DNA of 64,000 nt from Colwellia sp. E2M01 (GTDB lineage: Bacteria; Pseudomonadota; Gammaproteobacteria; Enterobacterales; Alteromonadaceae): assembly GCF_018860585.1 (NCBI RefSeq), contig NZ_JAHKPR010000048.1:42882-106881 (forward strand), given 5' to 3'. The translations under genes were made by a program, and so were the position numbers. Numbering within the stretch: the first letter of the stretch is position 1; each line of letters starts with the position of its first letter. The notes beneath the pieces were generated by a model. That model saw only the letters and a program-made list of their open reading frames with translations, made no database searches and was not told the origin of the DNA. Positions 55,079 through 64,000 of the stretch are shown here, piece after piece.

Positions 55079-55450
55079 AGCTTAATATTAACTAATAATA
55101 GATGAGTGACGCGAATATCGCCATTTAACCACGATTTCACTCATAATTAAATTTTTTTATTATAACTTAGATTACTGTCACATTACTGTTATACAAATAA
55201 GGCGTGGAATCATTTATATTTACTCAATAATTTATTTTTGCATAAAAAGTGATCACTTTTATTTTTATAACAACATAATAAAGACAATTTTAAATAGGTA
55301 ACATATTAAAACACTTGTTTACTTGCATATACTTGATAAGACGATTAAAAATAGATGTTAAGCCTCTAATTTTTTTGGTGAATTTCTTTACCAATTGAAT
55401 TTCAGCCCTTTTTAGGGCATACTTGGGACAGTATAACAATAGGAGAACAG
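55079..55450. other. Divergent intergenic region before proB
   Basis: 372 bp, AT-rich. It holds the 16-bp palindrome at 55245-55260, a tiny hairpin (GCCCT-TTTT-AGGGC, 55405-55418) and the proB ribosome binding site AGGAGA. No small gene was recognised. Confidence 0.45.
55245..55260. promoter_or_regulatory. Perfect 16-bp palindrome, candidate operator
   Basis: AAAAGTGATCACTTTT is fully symmetric. It lies 167 bp upstream of the YihG-like gene and 191 bp upstream of proB. It does not match an operator I can name with confidence. Confidence 0.4.
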
Positions 55451-56548
55451 ATGGACTTTAACAGAGCTGTAATCAAAGTAGGTAGTGCTTTAGTGGCACC
55501 AACAAGCGATGGTTGTAGCGGCCAATATATATTAGCAATCGCACAATTCATAACCAAATGCCAACAACAAGGTAAAGAAATTATTTTAGTTTCTTCCGGT
55601 GGTGTTGCCGCAGGTAGAACAGTTATTCAACATGGTTCACCTGAACTTTCCCTCCCAGTTAAAAAAGCTATGTCCAGTGTTGGGCAAATGCAAATGATGG
55701 CAAACTGGCAACGGTTTTTCGATATTCCTTGTAGCCAAATTCTCATCACGCAAAATGATTTAGCTGATCGTGAACGCTTTATCAGCATTCAAGAAACTAT
55801 CAAGATCCAATTAGCCAATGGCGTGTTACCTATCGTTAATGAAAATGATACGGTTACCACCAAAGCGCTTTCTATCGGCGATAATGACAACTTAGCCGCT
55901 TTAGTAGCGCAAGCTTGTGAGGCTGACAGCTTATTTATTTTAAGTGATATTGATGGCGTATTTACGAAAGACCCAAATATTAATGATGACGCAGTATTAA
56001 TACCTAATATTGATAAAATCACTGATGAAATATACGCCATGGCTGGCACTAGCCGTAACCCGCAAGCAACGGGTGGTATGAAGACAAAAATTGAAGCGGC
56101 AGAAAAAGCCACTGAACACGGTATCAATACCTACATTGTCAACGGCACTAAAAGTGAAGTATTTAGCTCGTTAATAGAGCAAGTAAATCCCGGAACTCGC
56201 TTTGCTGCAGATAAAGAAATTATTTCAGCTAAAAAACACTGGGTAAAACATACGCTGAAAAGTCGCGGTAAAATTAAGCTAGATCCTGGCGCAGTAAATG
56301 CCATTGTAAATCAAGGTGCTTCTTTATTACCTGCCGGTATAAAGTCAGTAACCAACCGCTTTAAAGCGGGTGACGCTATCGATTTAGTTGATGCTCAAAC
56401 CAATAAAATTATTGGTAAAGGTATCACCTTATATAGCCACTATGATTTAAAAAGAATTATGGGTAAACACAGTAACGATATCATCACAACGCTAGGGCAT
56501 GACTATGGCGATGTTGTTGTACATCGAGATGACATGGTTATTTTATAA
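55451..56548 (+). CDS. proB: Glutamate 5-kinase
   Basis: A 365-aa enzyme for the first step of proline synthesis. The amino-acid-kinase domain has VIKVGSALV, LVSSGGVAAGR, NENDTVT, IGDNDNLAALVA and GTGGMKTKIEAAEKAT (here ATGGMKTK). A C-terminal PUA domain follows (about 275-365). It is normally feedback-inhibited by proline. The ribosome binding site is AGGAGA. It is 59 bp upstream of proA. Confidence 0.96.
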   Translation: MDFNRAVIKVGSALVAPTSDGCSGQYILAIAQFITKCQQQGKEIILVSSGGVAAGRTVIQHGSPELSLPVKKAMSSVGQMQMMANWQRFFDIPCSQILITQNDLADRERFISIQETIKIQLANGVLPIVNENDTVTTKALSIGDNDNLAALVAQACEADSLFILSDIDGVFTKDPNINDDAVLIPNIDKITDEIYAMAGTSRNPQATGGMKTKIEAAEKATEHGINTYIVNGTKSEVFSSLIEQVNPGTRFAADKEIISAKKHWVKHTLKSRGKIKLDPGAVNAIVNQGASLLPAGIKSVTNRFKAGDAIDLVDAQTNKIIGKGITLYSHYDLKRIMGKHSNDIITTLGHDYGDVVVHRDDMVIL

Positions 56549-56607
56549 AGCGCTTAACAGCACAATAAAGCACTTAATATCTAAAAAATTTAAAAAAGAG
56601 TATCCAG

Positions 56608-57864
56608 ATGACAGATTTTAATATGGCCACAATGGCTAGCAATGCTAAAAAAGCAAGTAGAACAGCAGCACAACTTAATAGCAGCGAAAAAAATACGCTG
56701 TTAAATGCAATTGCCGATGCAGTTGAAGAAAATAGTGCTGCAATTATTTTAGAAAATGACAAAGACATTACCGCAGGTCGAGAAAAAGGCCTTTCAGAAG
56801 CCATGTTACAACGTTTGGTATTAGACGAAAAAGGCATCAAAGATATTGCCTCGGCTATTCGTGAAATTGTCGCGTTAACTGATCCAATTGGCGATGTTGA
56901 TAAATTATCACTTCGTCCAAATGGTATACAAGTAGGTAAAATGCGTATTCCTCTTGGCGTTATTGCGATGATTTACGAGGCTCGCCCTAACGTTACAGCA
57001 GAAGCAGCGGCTTTATGTATTAAATCAGGTAATGCAGTAATTTTACGTGGTGGCTCAGAAGCGATTCATTCTAACTTAGCCATTGCTCAATGTTTACATG
57101 CAGTACTAGCCGCGCATGATGTTGATCCAAACATTGTCAGTGTTATTCCTGACACTAGTCGTGGTGTTATTGAAGACTTACTACAGCAAAATGAGACCAT
57201 TGACTTAGTTATCCCTCGTGGTGGTGAAGGGCTTATTCGTTATGTAACTGAAAACAGCCGTATTCCTGTTATTCAACATTACAAAGGTGTTTGTCACTTA
57301 TACATTGATAAAGATGCAGATTTAAATAAAGCAGTAAATATTTTGGTAAATGGCAAAACCCAAAAGCCGAGTGCCTGTAATGCCTTTGAAACTGTTTTAG
57401 TTCACGGTGAAATTAGTGGTGAGTTTTTACCACTTGCCGCTAAAGCATTAAAAGAAGCAGCACAAGTAAAAGTACACGCTTGTAAAAACAGTATTGGTTA
57501 CTTTGCTAATGCAGAATTAGCAACTGACGAAGATTATCATGCAGAATATTTAGCACAAGAAATTGCTGTGAAAGTAGTAAACACATACGATGAAGCGGTA
57601 AGTCATATCAATGAATACACCTCAGATCATACTGAAGTAATTATTACTCAAGATATTTCACGCGGTCATCAATTTGTTCGCCAAATTAACTCTTCTGTTG
57701 TAATGATTAATGCTTCATCACGCTTTTCTGATGGTAACCAATTAGGCTTGGGCTCTGAAATTGGTATTTCAACCAGTAAGTTACATGCCTACGGCCCAAT
57801 GGGTTTAGAAGCGTTAACAACCGAGAAATTTGTAGTGTTTGGTGACGGACAAGTTCGCGTATAA
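56608..57864 (+). CDS. proA: Glutamate-5-semialdehyde dehydrogenase (gamma-glutamyl phosphate reductase)
   Basis: A 418-aa NADPH-dependent reductase, the second step of proline synthesis. Signature segments are VGKMRIPLGVIAMIYEARPN, NAVILRGGSEAIHSN, the active-site cysteine in QKPSACNAFETVLVH, and SSRFSDGNQLGLGSEIGIST near the end. An AAGAG ribosome binding site supports the ATG at 56608. Operon with proB. Confidence 0.96.
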   Translation: MTDFNMATMASNAKKASRTAAQLNSSEKNTLLNAIADAVEENSAAIILENDKDITAGREKGLSEAMLQRLVLDEKGIKDIASAIREIVALTDPIGDVDKLSLRPNGIQVGKMRIPLGVIAMIYEARPNVTAEAAALCIKSGNAVILRGGSEAIHSNLAIAQCLHAVLAAHDVDPNIVSVIPDTSRGVIEDLLQQNETIDLVIPRGGEGLIRYVTENSRIPVIQHYKGVCHLYIDKDADLNKAVNILVNGKTQKPSACNAFETVLVHGEISGEFLPLAAKALKEAAQVKVHACKNSIGYFANAELATDEDYHAEYLAQEIAVKVVNTYDEAVSHINEYTSDHTEVIITQDISRGHQFVRQINSSVVMINASSRFSDGNQLGLGSEIGISTSKLHAYGPMGLEALTTEKFVVFGDGQVRV

Positions 57865-57934
57865 ACACAATGGTTCACTTAAATTAGTTAGTTGTTGCTA
57901 AATATAAAGTGAACAACATGAAGTTATTATTAAG

Positions 57935-57964
57935 CCTAAGATGATAATCATCTTAGGTTTTTTT
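57935..57964 (+). terminator. Terminator of proBA
   Basis: A perfect 10-bp stem (CCTAAGATGA with TCATCTTAGG) has a 3-nt loop and seven T residues behind it. Confidence 0.92.
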
Positions 57965-57972
57965 ATGGGTGA

Positions 57973-58362
57973 TTAATGCATACGTTTAGCATTAGGTTTT
58001 TGCTTAACCGTATTGAGCGCTAAGCGCGTATCCCACTCTCCGCGGTGATGTTTATCACACGCTTCTTCACTGTCAAAACGTACCGCATTTTTAATGCTTT
58101 TAACAACAACGCCCACTTTTAATAATTGCTTTTGAATATTGTTACGTAAAAAATCATCTTGTTGCTGCACCGTCATCGCATCAATATCAGCTTCGCTTGT
58201 AAAGACACAAGTAACCACTAAACTCGCAGGAAAATTAGTGTAATTGGCTCTATGGGTTAACCACACAAAGCCAGGAACTTCATGTAAAGAAGATTCACAA
58301 GCAATGGTCAGCGCTTTACAAATGTTGTTATCAATTTTCTGATTAGTTTTCGTTAATTTCAT
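57973..58362 (-). CDS. Conserved small protein of unknown function
   Basis: A 129-aa protein. The core includes KIDNNICKALTIACE, VPGFVWLTHRANYTNFPASL and VRFDSEEACDKHHRGEWDTR. Similar short proteins in Vibrio and Shewanella are sometimes labelled Fis family regulators, but no helix-turn-helix is visible here and I do not support that label. It is soluble, monocistronic and convergent to proBA. Confidence 0.7.
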   Translation of the reverse strand: MKLTKTNQKIDNNICKALTIACESSLHEVPGFVWLTHRANYTNFPASLVVTCVFTSEADIDAMTVQQQDDFLRNNIQKQLLKVGVVVKSIKNAVRFDSEEACDKHHRGEWDTRLALNTVKQKPNAKRMH

Positions 58363-58555
58363 TATTTACCTAATACTTAATACCTAAAGCGATGAGCTTA
58401 TTTCAATTGTTAATATTTTAGCTGCCTAAAAAAATGAACACAACAAAGCCTTTATGACATAAGTTCATAACATTAAAAACATTGGTTAAAGCTTGAGGTT
58501 TTAACTGTAACTTTGTATGCTACGCGACCTTTTTCCGCAGCTAGAAAGCAGATAT

Positions 58556-59914
58556 ATGATAGGTTTCGATTACGGTACATCAAATTGTGGTGTTGCCACT
58601 ATGCGCAACGACCAACCTCAAATTATCCAACTGTTAGGTGATGAGTCATACATTGCCTCAAACCTATATGCGCCAAGCAGAGATGTGATTGCCAATTGGC
58701 TATCATCACAATTAAGTGAGGGCGAGCGTCTTAATTATACCGCCAGCCGCAAAAACCAATTGTTAAAGGGACAAGCTGCACTTCGCGAACTTAAATATGA
58801 TGGTATTTCTAGCGAATTACTCTTCGGTAAAGCGGCTTTAGCACAATATCTTGACGATCCAGAAGAAGGTTACTACATCAAATCACCTAAATCTTTTTTA
58901 GGGGCAAGTGGCTTAGCACCAACGCAAATTCAATTTTTTGAAGACATTGTTGCTAGCATGATGAGTAATGTTAAAACCCTTACCGAGCAAGCCCTACAAA
59001 AAGAAGTTACGCAAACGGTTATTGGCAGACCTATTAACTTTCAAGGATTACACGGCGAAGAAAGTAATCAACAAGCGATTTCGGTATTAACCAATGCAGC
59101 TAAACGCGTTGGCTTTAAAGACGTTGAATTTCAATTTGAGCCGGTTGCTGCAGGTTTTGAATTTGAAGCATCGTTAACACAAGAAACACGGGTATTAGTA
59201 GTAGATATAGGTGGCGGTACCAGCGATTGCTCAATGATATTAATGAATCCTGCTTTTACTAATATTGATGACCGAAGCGATCATTTGCTTGCCCATACTG
59301 GGGTTCGAGTTGCCGGTAACGATTTTGATATTCAATTAGCCTTACAAGGCATAATGCCTAGCTTAGGTATGAACAGCTTATTAAAAACGGGCAAACCGAT
59401 GCCAACTAGCAGTTTTTATCAAGCATTAGCCATTAACAATATTAATGAACAAACAGCCTTTTACAGTGCACAGAACAGACGAGATCTTATTCAACTTTCT
59501 CGTGATGCCCAAGAAACTGCCATTATTGAACGTTTAATTACCGTACATGATCACAAGTTAAGCTATCAATTAGTCAATGCAGCTGAACAAGCGAAAATAG
59601 CTTTGTCAGAGCAAAATAAGCAGAGTATAGACTTAAACGATGTTGACGATGGATTAACTGTAGAAGTAACAACAGACACGTTAAAAACCGCGAATAAGCG
59701 TACCTTAGAAAGTATTGCCAATATAATGCAACTAGCGGTTGAACAAGCAGACTGTCTGCCCGATGTGATTTTTGTGACTGGCGGTACCGCAAAGTCACCG
59801 GTAATAAGTAAGTTTATTCAACAGCAAATGCCGAATATCCCTATTGTTGTCGGTGATCACTTTGGTAGTGTTACTGCAGGTTTAGCGCGCTGGGCTGAGA
59901 AAATTTTTAAATAA
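58556..59914 (+). CDS. yegD: Hsp70-family chaperone-like protein YegD
   Basis: 452 aa from the ATG at 58556; the frame extends to an ATG at 58517, but MIGFDYGTSNCGVA matches the start of E. coli YegD. It has an Hsp70/actin-fold ATPase domain: phosphate loop 1 at the N-terminus, VIGRPINFQGLHGEE, FEPVAAGFEFEA, VLVVDIGGGTSDCSM and, near the C-end, VIFVTGGTAKSPVISKF. The substrate-binding domain of DnaK is missing. DDPEEGYYIKSPKSFLGA is a YegD-specific block. Its client is unknown. Confidence 0.92.
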   Translation: MIGFDYGTSNCGVATMRNDQPQIIQLLGDESYIASNLYAPSRDVIANWLSSQLSEGERLNYTASRKNQLLKGQAALRELKYDGISSELLFGKAALAQYLDDPEEGYYIKSPKSFLGASGLAPTQIQFFEDIVASMMSNVKTLTEQALQKEVTQTVIGRPINFQGLHGEESNQQAISVLTNAAKRVGFKDVEFQFEPVAAGFEFEASLTQETRVLVVDIGGGTSDCSMILMNPAFTNIDDRSDHLLAHTGVRVAGNDFDIQLALQGIMPSLGMNSLLKTGKPMPTSSFYQALAINNINEQTAFYSAQNRRDLIQLSRDAQETAIIERLITVHDHKLSYQLVNAAEQAKIALSEQNKQSIDLNDVDDGLTVEVTTDTLKTANKRTLESIANIMQLAVEQADCLPDVIFVTGGTAKSPVISKFIQQQMPNIPIVVGDHFGSVTAGLARWAEKIFK

Positions 59915-60035
59915 CTTTAACTTTCGAAAATGCTTACGATAGCTATTTAAAATTTAAGTGATAAACTTTATTCTGCCGTATAGTGTATCTCGAACTGAGA
60001 TTAAATAGTATTTACGATTGCAGTCAATTAAAGAC

Positions 60036-60081
60036 AAAAATTTACACTAATAACTGTTCCTTTGTAACAGTATCAGTGTAA
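60036..60081 (-). terminator. Terminator of the repeat/barrel gene
   Basis: An imperfect stem of about 16 bp (TTACACTAATAACTGTT against AACAGTATCAGTGTAA) has a T-run on the minus strand from the A-run at 60036-60040. It lies about 30 bp after the stop of the gene at 60113. Confidence 0.6.
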
Positions 60082-60112
60082 ATTTATTGCAAATATTACG
60101 TAAAGATATTAT

Positions 60113-60754
60113 CTAAAATTGATAAGCCAAGCCTAAGTAAGCAATATCAATATCGTTAATATCAAGTGTATAACGTTTTATACCTAAATTTACACTCCAA
60201 ATATTATTGATTTGATAACCTCCTTCAATACCAAAAAACACATCAACGCCATCTTGCTTGTTTTTAAGGTTTTGATTATCAAAATTACTGTCTACCTTAC
60301 TATCCCACATCATCACGCCTAATAACCCTGAAACTGTAAAAGCATCTTTTTTGAAGAAGTGGTAGCGAGTATCAAGCGTTACACCTTGGGCAAAAATAGG
60401 GGCAACATCTGACACGCTCTGGTGATAATCATTTTCATCAAGAGTATCACCGGTTATTGTTACAGAGCCTTTTCCCATATCAATATAGCTTAGAGTAATA
60501 CTCCAATCTTCAGTGAGATGCGCACCTATACCAACAGACCAGTTTGTTGCACTATCATCAACCTCAGTAACTAAGCCTGTTGCTACTTGATCAGAAAGGT
60601 TATTTGTTTGCACTTTACCTTTGCCAACTTCAGCTTTAACAAATAATGGCATCTCTTTAAATTCAGTTGCATTGGTGCTCATACTTACACCAGCACTTAA
60701 ACCTGCTAAGGCCAATACGGCAACTGATTTTGCAGCCACTTTTTGTTTAGACAT
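60113..60754 (-). other. Outer-membrane beta-barrel module with its own start and signal peptide
   Basis: Within the large frame, the ATG at 60754 (reading MSKQKVAAKSVAVLALAG) is preceded by GAGAG at 4-5 nt, a good ribosome binding site, and opens a typical signal peptide ending near MSTNA. The following 185 residues are a small OmpA/OmpW-like barrel (WSVGIGAHLTEDWSITLSY; DTRYHFFKK; GIEGGYQINNIWSVNLGI) ending in YLGLAYQF with the C-terminal Phe of outer-membrane proteins. It probably can be made as a separate 213-aa protein. Confidence 0.75.
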
Positions 60755-63700
60755 TTTACTCTCAACAGTATTACCTAAACGCGATGTATTTCTACGACGA
60801 ATAAATAACATGGTACTTCCTATTAATAATATATACAGCCCGATACTACCGCCACTAGATTTATTAGTAATGGTAATAGTTTCATAGGCATTAATGGTAA
60901 TAACAACTTGTCCTTCATCTATACCGCCATTGTTATCGCTAATTTCATAGGTAATAATGTCATTACCTTCAAAGCCTGCAAGCGGCGTATATGCCAGCGT
61001 GTTATTATTAATAACAACACTACCTTGCTCTGCACTTGCACCGATAAGTGTTAGCACATCGTTATCTACATCGGTATCATTGGCTAATGCATCAATAGTT
61101 ATTGCTGATCTATCGTTAGTACTTGCACTATCGCTATTAGCAACCGGTGCTGTATTTTCGATAACATTAACTAACACTTTGCCATAACCAGTACCGTGGC
61201 CATCACTAACACCATAGCTTATAGTCGCCAAGCCAAAGAAGTTATCATCAGGCTGGTACTCTAATGTTTGATCAACAATGGTTACCGTTCCAAAGTCAAC
61301 ATTGGCACTGATAATCGTTAAGTCATCACCATCGTTATCTGTATCATTAGCAAGTACGTCAATAATTACCATTTTGTTTTGCGTGGTTGTAACTTGATCG
61401 TCTTCAATTTCAGGTAAAGTGTTTGCATTATTCCATGTTGCTACGCCGCCTGGGTCAACAATTTGATTGTTAGCAATACCATCGGCATCATTAGATCCAC
61501 CATCTTCAATAGTTAACTGCACACACCAATAACCTTCGGTTAAACCTTTAGTCCAAACATTGGCATTAGGCGCAGGACAATATCCCACAGTACCAGGAGC
61601 TGATGAATAGTAGTTGTTATTATCAATCTCAAAATTCACCCAAATATTATCTGCTGTTAATTTACGGTAAACCGCATTAGCAGGAATAGGTAAACGTTGT
61701 GGCAATACTATACTCACACTTTGCCCCGCTACAGGTATGTCACTAATAATAAAGTCAAATAATCCACCAATATTACTAGCTTCCTCATCCTGAACAACCT
61801 CTTCTATGCTCATTAATATAGAGCCTGAAGCATTATTAGTAGTGTGAATACCTCGACGTATACATATAGCAGGCTCAGCTTCAATAAGGTTGATATTTTG
61901 CATAATAATTTCTGAAGGTTGAACATTACAACGAATGTTATTGTTGTCTAAATGATCAGCAATATCATCACCATCACTATCACTATGACCTTCAATATTA
62001 TCTGGTATTAAATCACCATCACTATCAAGGTCGGTAAGTGTTGGTAACGCCTCTACAACATTAATATAAGCAAATGCTTTAGCATTTAATGATGTAGCTC
62101 CATTTTCCGTTGCTGTTAACGATAGCGTATATTGCCCTGTCATCAAATTAGTAGGATCAAAGGTGAAGGTCGTTTCATCGTTATCAATATCAACAAGCTC
62201 TCCATTCATACTTTCCCAAGTATAAGTGTGGGTATCGCTAGCGTTAGCATCAAATACATTACTTGAGACAACAACCGCACCTAAGTCTTTACCAACTAAG
62301 GTGCGTTTTTCACTATCTTGCGATACAGTAATATTAGCTAACGGCGCTATGTTATTTTCAGTAATGGTTAGTGTAAACACTGATTTAGCGCCTAAGTTCA
62401 TTGCACTATCAAGAGCAATATTCAGCGTTTCATCCATTTCTTCTATGCTGTCGTTGTAGGTATCGAATTCAATATAACCAATTAAACCAGAATCAATAAC
62501 TACTTCACCAGCTAACAAGTTATGGTCATCACTATCTGCATCACCACTAATGGTATAAGGTATCGTTACTGGATAGCTTGGTGATTTACCATTTAGATGA
62601 ACCGCCACTTTATAATGGCTGCCTTCACTACCTTGTTTATCTTTAGCAATACTAATAAGTGGTTTAACAGCAACGCGCTGCGTAACAATGCGTTTAAAGC
62701 CATCACTATCTTGTGCTTGCCAATACACCAAGTGATTACCTGGTGTAAATTGGCTAATACCATCAACCAGTGAAACCGGTACTGACTTACCTTTACTATT
62801 CAATGCTGTAGCAATACCTAGATTAACCTTAGTATATAATGCTGTAGCATTAACATTTATATCTGCCGGAAGCGTAACAACAGGTAACAATTCATCAGCT
62901 GCATCAGAAAAACGCAAGGTTACTGTTGCTTCACTATTACCATTATCATCACTACTGTGCCTGTCATTAATAGCATATTGCAGTTCAATATCGCCTTCGA
63001 TAACACCTTGAACTTGGAATATTAGCTGTCCATTTTCAATAGTCGTTTCACCGATAGAGCTACTGGCATTAGTAATGGTTAATACATCTTCATCAACATC
63101 AATGTCATTACTCAAAACATTAAGAACATAACGGCCATCTTCTCTGTAGTTCAATACAATTACGTCATCTTCTGCAATTGGTGCATCGTTTATCGGAGTA
63201 ATAGTCAACGCAACGATTGCTGGCTCAGAGTTAGTATCAGGATCCGTTGTTATATAGGTAAAACTGTCGGTTCCGTTATAGTTTTCTGCTGGTGTATAAG
63301 TCCATGTATCATCCGTAGATTGTACTAAAGAACCGTGTTCAGGGTTGGTGACAATGCTGTATATCAGTTCATCACCATCAGAATCTTCAGCACGAAGCGT
63401 AACAGTTACTTGGCTGTCTTCTTCCAACTCATAGGTTTGTGCTTCAGCAACAGGCGCTTCATTTGTGTTAGTAACATTAATGGTAAAGGCTGGTAAGCTT
63501 GCACTTGCGCCATCTTTATCACTAACACTCAGAATTATACCTGTATAATCGCCCGCATCGGCTCTGGATGGTGTACCGGTTAAGGCACCTGTTGTAGTGC
63601 TAAACTCTGCCCAACTCGGTTTGTTGGTAATACTAAAGGTTTCAGTATCGTCGGCATCGACATCAACTACTGTTGGAACAAAACTATAACTAACATCCTC

Positions 63701-64000
63701 TGCAACAGTTAATGTTGGTGAGCCTGAAATCACTGGCGTATCATTTGTATTAGAGACGGTAATATTGAATGCTGCGAGGCTATCGGTTGCTGACGCAGTA
63801 TCTGCAACCGTAATAACAATACCTGTTGTGGTTCCAAGATCATCTTGCGTTGGTGTTCCTGTTAAGGCACCTGTTGCGGTATTAAAGACAGCCCAACTCG
63901 GCTTATTGATAATACTAAAAGTGGTTGTATCACCTACATCATTATCACTTACCGTAGGGGTAAAACTGTACGCCGCATCTTCTGCAACGCTTAACGTTGG
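60113..64000 (-). CDS. Large surface protein: Ig/cadherin-like repeats, choice-of-anchor-type domain, GlyGly-CTERM-type signal, fused to an outer-membrane barrel (5' end outside the window)
   Basis: The minus strand is open from 64000 to the stop at 60113, about 1295 codons, with the true start beyond the window. From the N-side it holds at least two He-PIG-type Ig repeats (FSITNKPSWAEFSTTTGALT), cadherin/tandem-95-like repeats (EDSQVTVTLRAEDSDGDEL; NDAPIAEDDV), a Calx-beta-like segment, an Asp-rich calcium-binding stretch (DSDGDLIPDNIEGHSDSDGD) and a choice-of-anchor-U-like domain ending LTIEDGGSNDADG. Two further cadherin-like repeats and the GlyGly-CTERM-like tail SSGGSIGLYILLIG...RRR follow. 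Normally the protein would end there. Here the frame continues through about 12 residues into a second module with its own start, signal peptide and barrel. It is either a real fusion, a lost stop codon or a sequencing error. Confidence 0.85.
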   Translation of the reverse strand, partial: PTLSVAEDAAYSFTPTVSDNDVGDTTTFSIINKPSWAVFNTATGALTGTPTQDDLGTTTGIVITVADTASATDSLAAFNITVSNTNDTPVISGSPTLTVAEDVSYSFVPTVVDVDADDTETFSITNKPSWAEFSTTTGALTGTPSRADAGDYTGIILSVSDKDGASASLPAFTINVTNTNEAPVAEAQTYELEEDSQVTVTLRAEDSDGDELIYSIVTNPEHGSLVQSTDDTWTYTPAENYNGTDSFTYITTDPDTNSEPAIVALTITPINDAPIAEDDVIVLNYREDGRYVLNVLSNDIDVDEDVLTITNASSSIGETTIENGQLIFQVQGVIEGDIELQYAINDRHSSDDNGNSEATVTLRFSDAADELLPVVTLPADINVNATALYTKVNLGIATALNSKGKSVPVSLVDGISQFTPGNHLVYWQAQDSDGFKRIVTQRVAVKPLISIAKDKQGSEGSHYKVAVHLNGKSPSYPVTIPYTISGDADSDDHNLLAGEVVIDSGLIGYIEFDTYNDSIEEMDETLNIALDSAMNLGAKSVFTLTITENNIAPLANITVSQDSEKRTLVGKDLGAVVVSSNVFDANASDTHTYTWESMNGELVDIDNDETTFTFDPTNLMTGQYTLSLTATENGATSLNAKAFAYINVVEALPTLTDLDSDGDLIPDNIEGHSDSDGDDIADHLDNNNIRCNVQPSEIIMQNINLIEAEPAICIRRGIHTTNNASGSILMSIEEVVQDEEASNIGGLFDFIISDIPVAGQSVSIVLPQRLPIPANAVYRKLTADNIWVNFEIDNNNYYSSAPGTVGYCPAPNANVWTKGLTEGYWCVQLTIEDGGSNDADGIANNQIVDPGGVATWNNANTLPEIEDDQVTTTQNKMVIIDVLANDTDNDGDDLTIISANVDFGTVTIVDQTLEYQPDDNFFGLATISYGVSDGHGTGYGKVLVNVIENTAPVANSDSASTNDRSAITIDALANDTDVDNDVLTLIGASAEQGSVVINNNTLAYTPLAGFEGNDIITYEISDNNGGIDEGQVVITINAYETITITNKSSGGSIGLYILLIGSTMLFIRRRNTSRLGNTVESKMSKQKVAAKSVAVLALAGLSAGVSMSTNATEFKEMPLFVKAEVGKGKVQTNNLSDQVATGLVTEVDDSATNWSVGIGAHLTEDWSITLSYIDMGKGSVTITGDTLDENDYHQSVSDVAPIFAQGVTLDTRYHFFKKDAFTVSGLLGVMMWDSKVDSNFDNQNLKNKQDGVDVFFGIEGGYQINNIWSVNLGIKRYTLDINDIDIAYLGLAYQF
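60788..60859 (-). other. GlyGly-CTERM-type sorting signal, internal
   Basis: SSGGS, a hydrophobic helix (IGLYILLIGSTMLFI) and an arginine cluster RRR form the three-part pattern recognised by rhombosortase in marine gammaproteobacteria. The pattern normally stands at the extreme C-terminus; here more than 220 residues follow. Confidence 0.7.
63500..64000 (-). repeat. Tandem Ig-domain coding repeats, period about 285 bp
   Basis: Two neighbouring units are related at the DNA level, for example CCCAACTCGG near 63612 and 63892, and the flanking AATACTAAA and GGTGTTCCTGTTAAGGCACC type segments. They encode successive He-PIG-like repeats, and the series continues past the right edge. Confidence 0.75.

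Noticed and set aside
57973..58362. Fis-family regulator label for the 129-aa protein
   Set aside because: No Fis-type helix-turn-helix is visible in the sequence.

Overview
The window looks like a chromosome segment of a marine, AT-rich gammaproteobacterium of the Alteromonadales, most likely Colwelliaceae (Colwellia or Thalassotalea type). This rests on gene content (ampDE-nadC, pdhR-aceEF-lpd, yihI-DUF2489-hemN, rmf, DUF3083, a TonB-receptor/SapC/tryptophan-halogenase-like cluster) and on the low GC. It is an inference from protein resemblance, not a database match. No rRNA, tRNA, CRISPR, IS element or prophage was recognised.

Region 1 (1-19.4 kb) is a beta-glucoside/beta-glucan utilisation locus. 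It holds a TonB-dependent receptor, a SapC-family protein, two flavin-dependent halogenase-like proteins, a GH3 lipoprotein glucosidase, a GH1 beta-glucosidase, a FucP-type sugar symporter, three GPH-family symporters (one cut by the window start), a LacI-type regulator and glucokinase. Three copies of the palindrome TGTAAGCGCTTACA lie in its two divergent promoter regions, two of them at the same distance behind a sigma70-like promoter, so the LacI protein probably controls the whole locus. The implied route is outer-membrane import, hydrolysis to glucose in periplasm and cytoplasm, then phosphorylation by Glk.

Region 2 (19.4-36.6 kb) is central metabolism: trhO, a long-form acnB, a small exported unknown, purT, a CPBP protease, an MscS-type channel, then lpd-aceF-aceE-pdhR on the minus strand with a PdhR-like box upstream of pdhR. 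A perfect FNR-type box lies between trhO and acnB.

Region 3 (36.8-45.2 kb) has ampE-ampD, a retropepsin-like protease, nadC, msrA, a RegB/RegA-type redox two-component pair, a tandem array of a CTAG-containing heptamer, an internally duplicated DUF3083-like protein, DUF3820 and rmf.

Region 4 (45.5-59.9 kb) opens with a 1028-aa protein that resembles the alpha/beta regulatory subunits of animal phosphorylase kinase over its full length. It continues with hemN, DUF2489, yihI, a small unknown, tesB, a YbdG-type channel, a YihG-type acyltransferase, proB-proA, a conserved small unknown and yegD.

Region 5 (60.1-64 kb) is one open frame that runs off the right edge. It encodes a surface protein with Ig/cadherin-like repeats and a GlyGly-CTERM-type sorting signal, which continues in frame into a second module with its own ribosome binding site, signal peptide and outer-membrane barrel. 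This fused architecture and the phosphorylase-kinase-like protein are the most unusual items. The two halogenase-like proteins in a sugar locus and the heptamer array come next.
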